From Cheilinus undulatus (Eukaryota > Chordata > Actinopteri > Labriformes > Labridae), in assembly GCF_018320785.1 (NCBI RefSeq), contig NC_054866.1, forward strand, positions 28,249,000-28,312,999: a stretch of DNA of 64,000 nucleotides, given 5' to 3'. How positions within the stretch are numbered: position 1 is the first letter of the stretch; every line of letters begins with the position of its first letter. Below the pieces are notes generated by a model, which searched no databases, was not told where the DNA came from, and was given only the letters and a program-made list of their open reading frames with translations. The position numbers and the translations under genes were made by a program. Shown in pieces: positions 21,110 to 34,584 of this stretch.

Positions 21110-21850
21110 AACCTGACATACCAGACAGACTGTTTCATACATCCATTGCATATTTCACATTCACTTGGGAAACCTACCAAGCAAATTTCTTGGGAAGGGC
21201 AGGCCTTTCGAAAAAATTCTCAGAAGGCTATTGGACAAACGTGTCTGTCACACACCATGAGCAGAACAGAGCGATAATACAAAATGAGGTGATTGGCATG
21301 TGCTCAGATAAAACTCTGGCTGACCAGGAGAAGAGCAAAAGAAATCTTCTCCATCAATTGAAGATTTCAGTCTGGCTCTTTGCTCTTGTTTTAATAAAGA
21401 AATGTGGCCCAGTTCTGATAAAACTGCCGCTATACCACAGCTACATCTGAGCTTATCACTACACTAGCAGCCACTGTACATACCATCTTAAAGTAAAACT
21501 AAACCTGCTTGCAACCATTGCAAACCATGCTAAAGCAGGTCAAGAGAAGAGCAAAAACATCTTTTCTGTCATGAAAAGCTTTCAGTGCTGTTCTTGCTCA
21601 TAATTTTAAAAATAAAATACAGTCCAGTTCTGATAAAACTGTTGCTACACTACACTACACTACGCTACACGAGTGGCTCCCACTGCCATCAGCTTCCAGT
21701 ATAACTAAACCCCACCCATAGCTACAGCCTCGTCTTCCTGACGCTGATTGGTCAGATCAGTTTTCAGACCTGGTGCAATTGTTTCAGACTGAAGATTTGC
21801 AAGATGGATTTGTCTGATGAAAGACTTGGAATCTGGACAATCCATCTGCA
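21110..21850 (+). repeat. Dispersed ~740-bp repeat, copy 1
   Basis: It is similar, in inverted orientation, to 57130-57868. Shared landmarks include GGGAAGGGCAGG, ATTGGACAAACGTGTCTGTCA-like sequence, CAGTTCTGATAAAACTG and GGTCAGATCAG. An internal ~212-bp unit is duplicated (CAGTTCTGATAAAACTG at about 21412 and 21625). Near the right end, a ~28-nt arm pairs with the sequence GACAATCCATCTGCATTGC as a subterminal hairpin. No coding frame with known motifs; class unknown. Confidence 0.6.
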
Positions 21851-24430
21851 TTGCAAGGTCAATTATTCTGTCATCCTGCACATTTAAACTTACACATACA
21901 GTTAATTTACTTTAAGTTTATCTTCCAGTTTGCAGGTAGTTTATTTAAACAAAAAAATACTCATGCTGTATTCAAACCTTCAAACATGTCCATAATTGAG
22001 AATCTTTGTGGTAGAAAAATTAATGCTACTAAATCACCCTGTCCGACACTGACTCTATGGTAGCAGTTTAGGCATTACAAATACTGTACCCATACAGAAA
22101 TAACCAGTCATGTCACTTATGGTGCAGTTTCCTTCTGAATGGAATAAAGAAGCATTTACTGAAAAGTCTGAAGGATTGGTCCAATACCTGAGCATTAGTA
22201 CAGCACAACAACACATTCAGACTTTAAAAACAAAATGTAAAATTAAAGGCAAGTCACTAAAGCATATAACATAAATCTGAGTTTAACAGTTTCACAGTCA
22301 GCTTTAAGTTGTACACTAAATAACTGGCTGCAATTCTGTTGTTAATAGTTGACCTTAGTATTAATAGTTTGAAATAAGTTGCTCATAAATACAGTTTGGT
22401 GGATGTGTAGTGACTGTGTTTGGAATGTCAGTAGATAAAATAGTAAGAAAATGACAGTACTACACATACAACTAAAATTTCTCGATATGGTATTATGCCA
22501 TATAGAAAGTCCAGATTGTGACAGGTGAGTCTGCTGCTAGTCTTCTTGCATGTGAATTACACAGGACATTCGGTGAGAGCACAAAGAGTAAAATCAATTG
22601 TGCTAAAAGAGCTCTGATTGGCTTTCAGGCACCTTCAGGCAGTGAGGGACGCAATCCAATTTGTCAGCATTAGATGGCGAGAGAAAAGAATGGCAGTATC
22701 CTGAGTGGTGTTATTCTGGATACAGCGTGTCTCAGGTTACATCTGCAGTTCATCAGATCTAAACAGTGAGAAAGAAAACAATCACCAATGAGTAAAACCT
22801 CAACCTCAAACCACTATTTACATCCCTGTTTATTGTTTATATGACTTTAAGACTGTCAGCTTTGCTTTTGGTGCCGGTTTATCTTCAACATACCGGTAAC
22901 ACTAGTCTCTATCATGAGTACACAACATCAATAAAATAAGTTATTCTAAGATCCTTTGATCAAGAGTAGATAAAAGAGGGCATACTGTCTCCTGCTGTAG
23001 CAGTGGTGGACATGCCTCGGTCAATAAATCTATGTACTGTGTGTAAACTGGGACACAGACAGTAGTCAAGTAAATCCACCTAACTGAGCTATATCTGTAG
23101 CTCGGTTTAACTGTGCATAAAAAAATACTGAGATATTGTCTCTTGTTTAAAAAAGGGTTTATTACAGAAGATAAATAAACTCTTGTATTTATTTTTGGTC
23201 CTCTGTAAACAAAGCTGTGATGATCTTGTATGTACATGTGTAAAGGATTTTTTTTATATATAAAAAAAACTGAGTGTGGCAAGCACACATATGTAGCAGT
23301 ACTATTTTCAGGCATATCATAACCAGTTAAAACTCAGGAGCCTCACAGGAGCTTTAGATATGTCGTCTCATAGAGTAAAACCTGCAGAGGACGATCATCC
23401 CTGTTGACATCGCTCTGTTGAGCTTTTTTTTATGTCTTTCAGAACATTGTCTTGTTTCAGTGATCCATCAATTTTTTCCCAAGCAAAAAGTATTTTTTTC
23501 TCAAAGACACTGTCTTAAAATTTTTCTTTCCCATACCTGCATCTTACTTAATGGTGGACTGCTGAAGTTGGGAACAAACTGGTAAAGATGGTGCATCTTA
23601 GAAGAGCACTGATTATGTACAGGAGTTGACATCAGTAAAAAAAAAAAAAAAAGCTACATGGGAAGAGGATTAGAATTTTAACTTGTCCATTGGACAAAAA
23701 CTTCAAATAAATGGCACTGCATATGTTTTAGCTGCTGGATGTGAGCATGGGTTAATAGTTGTAGAACTTCACTCAGTGCTTGCTTAACAGCTTGTCTCTA
23801 CTGCCCCCACATGGCCAGAAAAGTTACCAAAGTTTCAGAGTCACAAGGAACTTTGCATATTAAGTCAAGACATGTTAAGAAAAAACATTTTCCTCTTTTT
23901 GCCATGATCTGACCAATATGAAAAATTAGGAATTTGTCATGTTTTCAAATTTTATTGAGCAGAACAGGACTGAATTTACTACTTATGCCTGTATATGATC
24001 CACAAAAGTGATTTGAGTACATTATGGTTTATTGTATTATGTGCTTTGTGTTGGACCCCTCTAAAACAAGATGGTTCATCTTAAGAGGCTATGCAGTAAT
24101 TAATTTAATTCGTTTCATTACGTCTTTACAGTCATTTCTAATGGCTGAAATTGCTGCAGTGGGGTAGGATGCTACTGAACTGTTTGCTAACTAAAGTGCC
24201 TTTTTTTCACACCTCTCACAGAAAATACTTAGAGAACATATCATATCTTAGAAAATAGGATGAGACTTTATGTCTCTGAACTTTACTTAAGCACCTACAG
24301 GACACTGATCAGAAGTCATACAACTTTACAGGCAGGGGCAGATGGACAGACAGAAAAATTAAAGCTCCTCAAAGAAGCTTAAATGTGCATAGAGGTTATT
24401 CTGTCTAGTTTGTTTGGACGTAAATGGCAC
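21851..24430. other. Convergent intergenic region and probable aifm4 3' UTR
   Basis: as3mt and aifm4 point toward each other here. Immediately left of the aifm4 stop lies its 3' UTR on the minus strand. Candidate minus-strand AATAAA signals (TTTATT on this strand) are near 24028 and 23951, and others lie farther left near 22826. No coding exon or known repeat is evident, apart from a poly-A run at 23638-23652. Confidence 0.4.
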
Positions 24431-27400
24431 TCACTGAGCCTGAGTCTTTGTTATAATCTGTCCAGCAGCCATCATCTCTGCAATACGAGACACAGCAGGA
24501 TCAAACATCAGGCTGGAAGCAGCTACCACCACCTCATCTCTGTTATTAAAAGAGAAATAAATAAGTCATGCACATATATTACTCATTCATATTCAGCTGT
24601 ATGAGGAGTATCTTTACTGATGTTTACTTTATGTAATACGCCAGGAATTTTCTTTCTTCCACTTTGCCTTTAAATACTATTTCTGTGTATCCTTCTCCAT
24701 AGCCTAAAAAGAGGAAATGAAAACAGAGAAATGAGACTTGGTAAAGAACGAGTTTAAATATTCATAATACAGTGGCATTTTCCTTTTAGTACTCTACCAG
24801 CATATCTGATACTCTTCCCAAGCAGCACAGTCCAGAAAAAGGGGACAGACTCGATTTTGGTTGGCTTATTGAGCATGTTTAAAGCTGCAACTCTTCCTAG
24901 GAAACATGAACAAGTGTAAAGATAAATCAAAATGGACTTAGAACAAGGCTTTTATTTAATTTCTCTCATAATGTTGTCGAAGCAGTTACCCTGAGCTTGC
25001 GACATTTGCCAGTGACCGATGTTGACCCTTTGATCCCCACGAATAGTCAGAGGGAAAGAAGTCACATCTCCAGCACCAAAAATATCTGGAAGATTTGTCC
25101 TCATGAACTGTTTGAAAAGACAAGAGTTAACTGAGTCAGCACTATGCTAACAAACAAATGTGTGCACAGCTGTTCAATTTGTTCATATGGACACAATAAA
25201 CTCAAAGACTCAAATAATATATAACATCCATGTTTGAATATCAAACAACAAACAAGACAAAGCTGTAAAGCCATTTCATTAGCTCTGTCAATATGAAGGT
25301 TCAGCTGTACACTTTTTTCTCTGTTGGCTGTGTGTTACCTTGTCAACTATCAAAGCTTTCCTTGAATCCACCTCCAGCGTGCTCCCAGTTAGGAAATCTG
25401 TATTAGGGATTACACCTGACAAACAGAGATTACTGCATTGGATTTTTGCAGAGTTGCACAGAAAAGATGATCACACAAATATTATTATTCAAAGATAATC
25501 AGAGGAAATACAAAAAGCAGTTTTTAACTAATGGTTTCATTTGTTAAGGGACAAACACCATGGAAACATACCTGGTCCTATGTGAAAAAGTAATTGCCCC
25601 CTAATCCTAATAACTGGTTGCAATGACTGGCAATGAGTCACATCACTCTGTCTAGTATCTATCTAATTTGTCTGACAATCTGAAACACTTCAGTGTGGCA
25701 AATATGCAAAAAAAAAAACCAAGAACTCAAGAAGAGGGCAAATACTTCACAACACTGTATAGAAAAACAAGTGTGTTTAATGTTTGTCTCATAATTCTGA
25801 TATATTAAATCTTCCTGTATTTATTGTTTCATGTGTCTAATTGTGTGCTTTGTTTACACCATTCTTGCTGCTACAAGTTTGTAATTTCCCCTTGTGGGAC
25901 TAAAATAGGAATGTCTTATATAAAGATGCAATCACCAATTCCAGCAACCACCACATCTGCATCCAGGACTGCACCATTCTTCAGCACCACCCCCTTCACC
26001 TGAAAAAGATTAATCAATTAACTCAACTATAAATCAGTTATAATTCATTTAAGAATACACATTATAAGCACAACAAAATTTCAGGGTTAAATGACATCAG
26101 TCTTTTACATTAGAGGGCTAATTCACAGCGCTATTTTAAGCCATGATATTCATGTCCCTGTGATGTTTCACCTTCCTTATGAACATCACAAAGGCATAGT
26201 GGTGGGGCAAAGTGCTCCTTGTCTGTATCATGCCCAAGCTGAGTCAATAAACATCTTAAGGCCTAGTGATGGCAGAGCAAAATGCACTGTGAAAACACAT
26301 ACAGATATTTTGTCACAGCCCTAGCAGAAAAGAGTTTTAACAATACAACAATTGAGGCTCAATTTCACTTGGCTGCCTCAGTTTCGGGCTCCTTGCACTC
26401 TACATGCTGGCTCACTATCAGATGCTCATGTGACATTTGAATACAATGGGGTCACTGTTATATGTTTTCATCAATGCTTGTGCTGCTTATGAGAGGAAAT
26501 GTTAAAATGTCTATTGCTAATGACAAAAAAACTACAAGAGAAACAGCAGACTTACCTTGCCATTTTCTCCTTTGATTTCAGTAACTTCATCATTCATAAA
26601 GAACTTCACATTTTTTTCCTCCAACATCTAAAAAGGAGAAACTGTAGTTGAATTTGATCAAAAGTAATAATTACTAAACAAAGGGGTCACATGCTCTGCT
26701 CATAAACAAGTCAAAGGCCTTCATTTCCAACCATAGACAGCATGAAAATGGACAGAGCAGCTGCCTGGGATTGATGCCAAAATATTTGCTGACTGGGATG
26801 CAGTATAGGTCATGAGCCCATTAGGGCCTTATTTTATATATTGGAGAAAAAGACCAGTTAAATATACTTAGATATATTTAACTAGAAAATATTTGGATTT
26901 GAGTTTCTGCAGTGTTATCTCATCACTTCTCTTACTTGCATACACATCTTGCCAATGTCTGGTCCCAGAGAGCTTTCATACGGGTAACTTTTAGAGCCAA
27001 CCACAGTCACGCTGGAAGCTTTGTCTGATAAGAAGGATGCCACCTCCATACCTGTTGTAATGAAAACAATTCAGCTGTGTGGAAGATTTAATGTGTGTTC
27101 AGGTAACCTTATCTTGCTGTGACAAATATTTTCATAGCTAAATATAAAGACAGATGGTTGTAAAAAACGAAATAAATAAATAAAAAAGTTAATATCTAAC
27201 CTATGAATGAGGCTCCTATAATGACAGCTTTGTGACCCAAACAGGAGCTGTTAATCTCTTTGGCATCTTCGTAATTCTCCAGTAACTTCACCCCCTTCAG
27301 CTCTGAACCAGGACAGCTGAGCGGCCGTGCTCTGTGAAGAATATAACAACTTTTACATAAAGCTGCTGTGGTAATAAAGACAGTGTAAATCATGTCATTT

Positions 27401-30400
27401 ATTAATGAATATTTCCATTGCCTTCGATCTCCTCTGTCTCAAGACACCCACATGACAGAGACTACTAACCTGCAGCCAGTGGAGATAAGCAGCTGGTCAT
27501 AATGCTGTAAAGTGCTGTCACTCAGCTTTACGGTCTTATTGGCTGGATTCACAGACACCACCTGCAGCACAAAACACACTTATTAGCATAACAGAAATAA
27601 AAAACAGCTTTGTTTCATTAGTTTATAAACCACAAATATGCTTCTGACCTCCTTCTGTGTCAACACTTCGATCCCATACTGCTGATAAAAGTCACTTGAC
27701 CGGAGAAGGATGCTGCCGCTGTCTACATTCATAGCCTGAGAGAGTAAAAGACATCAACTTTAAAACAATCTAGAAACAGGCTGTCAGCAACTCAGGCAGA
27801 AAAATCCCATTGTTACCTTTCCAGTCTGGTTGACTTCTTACCTTACTCAGTTTGGGTTTATCAAAAGGAGTCAGGTTGTCTTTGGTTATGATGATGATTC
27901 GACCTTGGTAGCAGTTTTGCCGCAGTGTTTCAGCACAAACCAGCGAGGCAGGGCCTGAAAAAATGCAATAATTAATTTGTGTCTTTGTTTTCAGAGACAA
28001 ACTTTTAGAACTGAATAAGACTTAGCCACCCTATGTCCTGCTGTACAATTTCTAGATCTTGGCCTCTGTCTTTATGCTACTAGCAGGGATGTGCATTTCC
28101 ACCTGAAGTCCTTATTACTGTTTTCAATATTTCAAATCCATTTGCACAATACTATATCAAAAACAGTGCTCTGCCTTCAACCTGACAGCTGGTTTCAAAT
28201 AAAGAAAAAAATCAAATCTTTGAAAGGAGCCCTCCTGTATTTTTCCATCTAGTTTTTACCTCCTCCTATCACCAAGACAGTGTGTTTGCTGTCTGGCGCC
28301 TTACTGCACATCGCCTTAACTCGCCTCGTTAACTTCAGAGTCTGAGGGAAACAAACAGAGAGGAACTTCTTTTAAAAACTTTTCCAAAAAATTACATCAT
28401 TTTAATTTTTTCGATTTAAACTGCTCCCTTACGTTTTTGTTGATGGAAACATACACATTCCCATCCTCAACTTTGACCTTGAAATAAAGAAAAGACAAAG
28501 ATTTTAGCCAAGAATTAGAGAAAACAGTTTATAGCACAGCCAGTTTTAAGTGTCTGCATCTTTTACAAGAAAAATGGGAAATACTGTGAGTGAGGAAGTA
28601 TACTGAACAACAGCATGTTTTGGATCTATAAAGACTGTAGTTAAGTGCAGCTTTTCTTTTAGTGAAAATGAAACTTCTCTTTGTGGTATTGATACTTTGA
28701 ACCTAATCTGACTGTCTGTATTAATCCTAATTGTTTAGGATCAATTACATGGTAATACAGTGTAATTATTAATTTTTATATTTGTTTATTTTCAAGATCT
28801 TTCCTTTTTGAACCTCTTTTTGTTCAAGACCATTTTTTTAATAATAAATCATTTTTTTCCTATTTTATTGTTTGGATTACCCCATATTATCATCCTATCC
28901 TTGGATTTATTATCCAGTTATTATTGAAATTTCTTATCACTTATCTAGTTTATTTTCATGTGTGATCTTTTAGTGTTTCTTATCTTAATTATTTCCTTCT
29001 ACTTTATTATTGTATTCTTCTATTATTGCACTATTTCATTAAGTATTATTCTGGGGGATTTTTGTGCCTTTAATGATAGAGGAGGGGGTGAGAGTTTGGG
29101 AAAGGGCCATAGACAGGGTGCAAACCTGTGCCGCCTGCGTACATGGGGCACGTCTCAACACTCTAGGCCAGTGGTCTTCAAAATGTGAGGTGGGCCTCCC
29201 CTGGGGGGCATCACGGGACTTTAGGGGAGGGGCAAAACCATAAACCAGAAAACAAAGATGATTTGCTTTGCTAATGGGTAGATTTATAGTATATATAGTT
29301 ATAGTTTATAAAATTAGGATTTTCCTGCATTAGTCCTGATGATGCTCAAAAGCCACAGTATTTAATTTGCAAAGATGTAGAAGCTAATGACAGCATAAGG
29401 TGGTGCAAACCCAGGGTCATGTTAAGACAAAGCACTAAGCCTAGTGACCAAACCAGGGAATTTTTTGACAGGAAGTAAACAGAATTTCAGTTACTGAAGT
29501 AAACAGCCTGTACAAATTCATGTTTACATGTGGGCACAAACTGAAGGCTCTCCTCATTGTTTGGTTTGAATTAATAATTTCACATTTAGTTGTCTACTCA
29601 TTCAGTTGTTGATGTTTTGTTAAAGGGAAAGACATAAGGGTTGATACTGCTGCGGTTACTGTAGAATATTACAGTATATTTATGCTTTCATTTAAATGGA
29701 ATTGTAGTTTTAGCACTGGGTGATATGCCTAGAAGTTAGGTACAATGAGTTGGAACTAGGCAAGATGAAGTTTTCTTTTCTTTTTTTAACCAGGAAAGCA
29801 GAAAACCAGAGACACACAACAGAGGTGCTCATTTGGTTGTTGTAAGAATAACTAAATAAATACAACAGAAACTTCATATTCACTGCCAGGACACTGATTT
29901 TTTTTTGATCCTGTATGAGTTCCACTCTCCCACAGTGGCCAGTATGATTTTGAGTTATTCTTTTGTATGTTAACTGACAAGAGATTACTGCTGTTAAAAA
30001 GGCAGCAAATAAAATAGAAGTCAATGTTGGCCCTTATAAACTTGTTTTACCTTGTAGATGGGCAGGGAGTCCAAACCTGGATACTCTTCAATATCTCCAG
30101 TTCTAATATTAAAGCAAGCGCCATGAAAGGGACATCTCACTCTGTTACCAACCAAGGCACCTGAATTATCAGAGGAAACAAAACTGAAAGACCTCTGACA
30201 GAAGCATTTCTTATTATATAGACATTAAAACTAAATAGTAAAATGAGGTTTACCTTTGGCAAGAGGACCATTGTAATGAGAGCACTGGCCTCCAACAGCA
30301 CTGTACTGACCCTGGGTAAGGACAAGCAACACCTTCTGCTCTGCAACAGTAACTTCCTTCATCCTTTCAAAAAGAGAAAAAGGTTAAGAAGATAGATAGT

Positions 30401-30542
30401 GAAAGAAAAAAACTTCCAAAAAGGATTACTCTTACAAATTACAAGCATTTTTTACTCACTGCCCATCCTTAAGGTCAGCCTCCTGACATACAATTTCAGT
30501 CACATACTCCTGCCCTTCACCTGGCTCTTGGCATTGATTCAT
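24431..30542 (-). CDS. aifm4: AIFM3-family Rieske/FAD-NAD oxidoreductase, complete
   Basis: AIFM3-type proteins join a Rieske [2Fe-2S] domain to a pyridine-nucleotide-disulphide reductase fold and are usually mitochondria-associated. Coding exons on the minus strand: 30542-30460, 30363-30254, 30160-30051, 28477-28433, 28341-28260, 27954-27842, 27735-27649, 27561-27470, 27331-27201, 27051-26936, 26627-26556, 25999-25936, 25415-25339, 25107-24990, 24896-24798, 24703-24628, 24539-24431. All phases agree, giving 527 aa. Rieske ligands: C55-x-H57 and C74-x2-H77. FAD motif VLVIGGGPAS (residues ~138-147) has Ser at the third Gly position. NAD motif VIIGASFIG (277-285). Second FAD motif FGAGDVTSFPL (404-414). 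The C-terminus matches AIFM3 (SLMFDPAVSRIAEMMAAG). The start is the first in-frame ATG of an exon with an upstream 3' splice site. The protein is shorter at the N-terminus than human AIFM3 (605 aa). The family is certain; the choice of aifm4 rather than aifm3 is inferred. Confidence 0.92.
25568..25757. mobile_element. Short Tc1/mariner-type MITE in an aifm4 intron
   Basis: The left part CCTATGTGAAAAAGTAATTGCCCCC and right part GAGGGCAAATACTTCACAACACTGTA are the imperfectly inverted ends typical of fish Tc1-like non-autonomous copies. About 190 bp, no coding capacity. Confidence 0.6.
26000..26555. other. aifm4 intron, no feature seen
   Basis: This 556-bp intron shows no recognisable repeat, RNA gene or coding exon. 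Confidence 0.5.
26628..26935. other. aifm4 intron, no feature seen
   Basis: A ~308-bp AT-rich intron. Part of its sequence (CAGCATGAAAATGGACAGAGCAGCTGCC...GATGCC, about 26741-26780) resembles 42435-42475 (GATGGACAGAGTAACAGCCACC...), so a fragment of an unclassified dispersed repeat is likely. Confidence 0.35.
28478..30050. other. Largest aifm4 intron, mostly unannotated, with a hAT-like end fragment
   Basis: The 1.57-kb intron separates the Rieske exons from the flavoprotein exons. A very T-rich tract runs from about 28740 to 29050. At 29169 a CAGTGGTCTTCAAAATGTGAGG sequence resembles the left end of the hAT-like MITEs seen elsewhere here, but I could not find a matching right end. Confidence 0.4.
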
Positions 30543-31448
30543 CCCTGCAACACAAGGACTTCATTAAGAAAACTAAGAAACATGAGCACTAGGAGGACTG
30601 GCTTGAATTACTAACTGCTTTGTTAACAAGGTTATCCATGGTGACAGTTGCAGGAGCTACAGAGCTTTATTTGTTCAGTGTAATCTGAAGGTACTTTTTC
30701 CCTCCAGTAACTATAGAGATACATGAGAGGGTTGTCACAATGATGTAATTTTAAACCTGGAGATGATAAAACAAACATTTTGATATCTGAATCAATACCA
30801 TGGCAAAAACACATAAACAGATGGGGAGGAAATAAAGGTTGCAAAAACCAAATACTGGTTGTCTAGTGTTTAATTAACAAAACTGGAGGCAAACTTCAAA
30901 CTTCTATCTTAATTTGTTCAGATTTTTGAGAGATTCAGTGAACTCGTTTTTATGCCAATGTCTTTCTAGATAGATGGGTCATTTGAGATTGAATCTGGTA
31001 TCCTTTTAGACGTGTGATATCGAAAAGATGTCGACTTTAAGGCATTTTTGACAACCAAATTTATGGCTAAATGCTGAGGTAGTGGGTGTGATGTTTAATA
31101 AGCTCTTCAAGGATTTGCTGAGAGCTGCAAAACATGTTTTGTGCTTCTGACCTATAACACACCCTTTATAAGACAATAGATGTAGCAATCAGCAGTATAG
31201 CCCAACAATGCAAGGCTTGCACCTAAAATGCAAACAAGCATGACTGTGCACATATCGGATCTGCACCCGCTGTACATTGTCTACGGTGAACTGCACGATA
31301 AATAGATTAAGCTGAAATTACAGATCTTCTTGTGGTGGCTGTTTATTCGCTATCAAAATACAACACAGAAATCTTAGAAGTGGTCGAGCTACGCCGTCCG
31401 CTTTATAGTAAACCGACCAAAAAATTAGATCTATTTCAATGTAGCTGA

Positions 31449-31640
31449 ACTCACTTGTTTTCTTCGAACGAGCGATGGCCAGAACTGATGCATATGTCGC
31501 CTGGAGAGAGCTGTCCACAGAGGCAAAATAAACGTGGGTCGTTCATGAAAACCAGAGCCGGAGAGCTGCCCACGTGACAGCCAATAAACGCCCGGGGTTT
31601 CTCACGAGCTCCTCCCAAACCAACCGGTGCCGAGAGGGGA
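31449..31640 (-). promoter_or_regulatory. Probable aifm4 noncoding first exon and promoter
   Basis: A 3' splice site (CAG ending at 30545) lies two bases before the aifm4 start codon, so an upstream noncoding exon is needed. The best donor is AA|gtgagt with exon end at 31455. Farther upstream, CACGTGAC (31571-31578), the USF/TFE-type E-box, abuts a CCAAT pentamer (31581-31585) in CpG-richer DNA. The spacing suggests the transcription start is near 31500-31560 on the minus strand. Confidence 0.45.
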
Positions 31641-33275
31641 AGGAAGAGATGATGGCGTGAAGATTAACTGATAGACTAATTAAGAAAGGGAAACTTAAGC
31701 ATAGCATGCCAAGCAGTTTTGAATGACAGACATTTTTCTTTGTTCTTTATTTTATTTTTGAAAGCCAATTAATTTATTGCCAAATTCCATGGATTGTTCA
31801 TCAATGAAGGTTACATTTCAATCCAAATCAATTCAGTTGACTTTCCGTTTTTCTCGTGCAATTAAATTTTAATAATTCCTGATATGATGAAATAAACGGG
31901 GCCACATTTTCCATCCATACTTTACCAAACATTTCTGTGAACTAAAACTGATAAACACGGTATATATTTTGGTGAACGATGCAGTGCTGCACGGCTCTTG
32001 ACCAGTAGATGGTGCTGTTGGAACAAATATTATAGCAAACATCCATTTTGCCAGGCTCCAAGTGTTTTTTATGTCTCTCACTGTCGGTGTAAAAGAGACA
32101 CAAGCTGGTTTAAGGCTCACTGCATATATTACAATGATCTACTAGTATATTATGGACTGTATCTGGGCGCTTCAAAGCACGATGCCAAGCCTTTAATATT
32201 TTCTATTTTTAGCTTCAGTAAACTACTACTCCCACAACACCACGGTGTTTTGTGAACGAATGAGAATGGATAAACATCATGTTGCCTTCGAGTACTCTTC
32301 GTAATTCGAATTTTTGTTCGTCATGGATTGCTTTCTAGTTATTTATAGGAGTTTCCGCATACATTGCACACTGATTCACCTGTTAATTTGGGAAACTGAT
32401 TGGTTAAACACTGTTTCTGGGGGGGGGAAAACAAAATAAATTTTAGTGACAAAAGTATTTTTAGACGCGCATTGAACTCTAAATCGACCCAAGTTTAGCT
32501 CTAAAGTCAAAGCCAATCTCTTTGAAGATATTATCTGATACAGGTTTGTTTCTTTAGCTGTTCATAAGTATCAAATGTTATTCAATAAAGAGGGAGGGTA
32601 GAAATCTTATTTTGATTTTCAACAGATATGTCAGGTTGTCTCTCTTTAAAAGCTATCAATCACTTTTTCATGACAGCCCCAGTAATTGCCACTTATCATT
32701 TCTGAAGTTGCTTTTCAAGGGAAAAATAGAGTATTCATCAGGTACACTAGACAATTTACTTTTCTTCTTCCAGAGAAAAAATCCTCAAAAGAACACACGG
32801 CTGTTTTAACTGTACTGTTACAAAACTCAATCATTTTTTTTTTACCAGTGGAAGAATAACTAAATGATAAATACTGTCTAATATTTTCCTCAGTTGGGGT
32901 ACCATCATCTGCGATATTATTCATCTCTTTTTAGAAACCATCATTCTAAAAAAATAAAATGTAAAGAAAAAAAAAACAAAACAAAAAACAATCATCATCA
33001 TCATCATCATCATCATTATGATAAAAATGATAACTGATAATAAAACACACACACACAAACCCTGCTGAAATTAAGAGGTTATCACAGGAAAACCAACAAA
33101 AAAATTGCTAGGGATGCATGTCTACTTAGAGCCTCCATGATAAAGCAAACCATTCAACCATATTAAAAGTAATGCTGTAAGATTTTTTATTAATTTCAAC
33201 TAACTGTTCCTCGGAGTTAATGTGTGCTTAAGAAATGTATGCTTATTAATTGTACTCTGGGGCCATCACACAACT
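31641..33275. other. Intergenic region between aifm4 and tlcd2
   Basis: AT-rich spacer between divergent genes. It contains poly-A/T runs, a (TCA)n microsatellite at 32991-33016 and a short (CA)n run near 33047-33057. No coding exon is supported. Confidence 0.45.
32991..33016. repeat. (TCA)n microsatellite
   Basis: About eight perfect TCA units are seen directly in the sequence. Confidence 0.9.
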
Positions 33276-33283
33276 TGCTAAAG

Positions 33284-33550
33284 CAGTGGTTCACAACTGA
33301 TCAAGTGTCAGGACCCACCAATCTCTCCCCAACAACAAATCATGACCCAAATTTCTGACATTTTTTAATCTTATCCAAAAAAAAAAACGTAATGGACCTG
33401 AGATAAATCAAAAGATTTGATGGAACAAAGAGACTCGGACCTATCCTTCAAAATAAAAGCACACCATAGACTATTTGCTACGTATATATTTTTTCCAAAA
33501 TGGCTTCATGACCCACTTTTGGTTCTTGAACCACCAACTGAGAACAAAAG
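33284..33550. mobile_element. hAT-like MITE upstream of tlcd2
   Basis: The left end CAGTGGTTCACAACTGA and right end region GGTTCTTGAACCACCAACTGAGAAC are imperfect inverted repeats. Flanking octamers TGCTAAAG and GGCTAAAG match at seven of eight bases. The right terminus (expected CACTG) has decayed. Confidence 0.65.
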
Positions 33551-34099
33551 GGCTAAAGTAGCTTTGTAATTTTGGCTGTAACACATGTGAAAGCTCTCTG
33601 TGTCCTTAATTTTTATAGTTTTATGGAAACAATGTTTGTCTCTACAGTTTAAAACCATTCTTGATTTGCTAGTAAACTGACTTTCTGTCCTTGGTCTTGA
33701 CTTCTGTTTGAATTGCTAGTAGAAAGTTCTGATGCCAATCTGAAGCATGGTTATTTTGTTACGATTTTCTTTAAATCTACCAGCCATGCAATCTTTCTTA
33801 ATTACTGAAATACGCTATAAATTGTGATTATTTAATAACAAAGTTTATTTTTTAAATTATTTTTAAATCAACTGACACTACTAATTAAAAGCATCAATTC
33901 TCTCTTGATCAGGTTTAACTGACAGCTGCTTTTAAATGTCAAATGTAGTTAAAAACGATATCCAGCACATGTTTGTAATGAGGTAAAATTTTACATAAAA
34001 TAAATATTCCTTAATACTCCGTCTCTCATTAATTTAGTGTGCCCTGTCTTTAGTTTTTCAATTTAGCATTTCCTTCAATACCTGAACGCAACATAACAC

Positions 34100-34584
34100 A
34101 TGAAACGTGCTCGTGGACACGCCCCTTTTATAGTAGGGCGGGGAGACGCCGTTGTTTGGTTTCTGTTGATGTCAAAAAGTTACACAAGGGAGGGATGATT
34201 TTACAACAGGACGGTTTCACAACTGGAAACGGGGCTTCAAAAGTCAGACCATATAACACTGCTATATCTCTTACCCGTGGTCACATAACCTTCTTCTGCT
34301 CAGGAGAGAAACCTCATAAACACTGAACCCGTGTCAGTGGAAATCTTTAGATAGAGGCGAACACGCCTTTTCTCGCCTTTCACAATCCTGTGAATGCCGA
34401 GTGAGCAGCAGTGACTGTGAATCCTCCGGTATGTTAACGTGATAGTCTCGGTCGTCGCTAACCAGGAGCTCGGAGTCGCCTGAGTGTTTGTCGGGCCACC
34501 GTCGTATCGGCTGCGTTTTTTCCTCTCATATTGGGGACCACCGTGGTCTGAGAAATTAATTGCCTACTAAACAATAGTTCAGCC
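34100..34584 (+). promoter_or_regulatory. tlcd2 promoter and 5' UTR region
   Basis: Immediately upstream of the tlcd2 ATG, the sequence turns CpG-richer than the surrounding desert from about 34300 (GGTCGTCGC, GTCGTATCGGC), suggesting a promoter/first-exon region. A GC-box-like CGCCCCTTTTATAG lies near 34119. The transcription start cannot be fixed. Confidence 0.35.

Noticed and set aside
21010..21450. 146-codon plus-strand open frame
   Set aside because: It lies in a dispersed repeat with another copy at 57 kb that does not preserve the frame.
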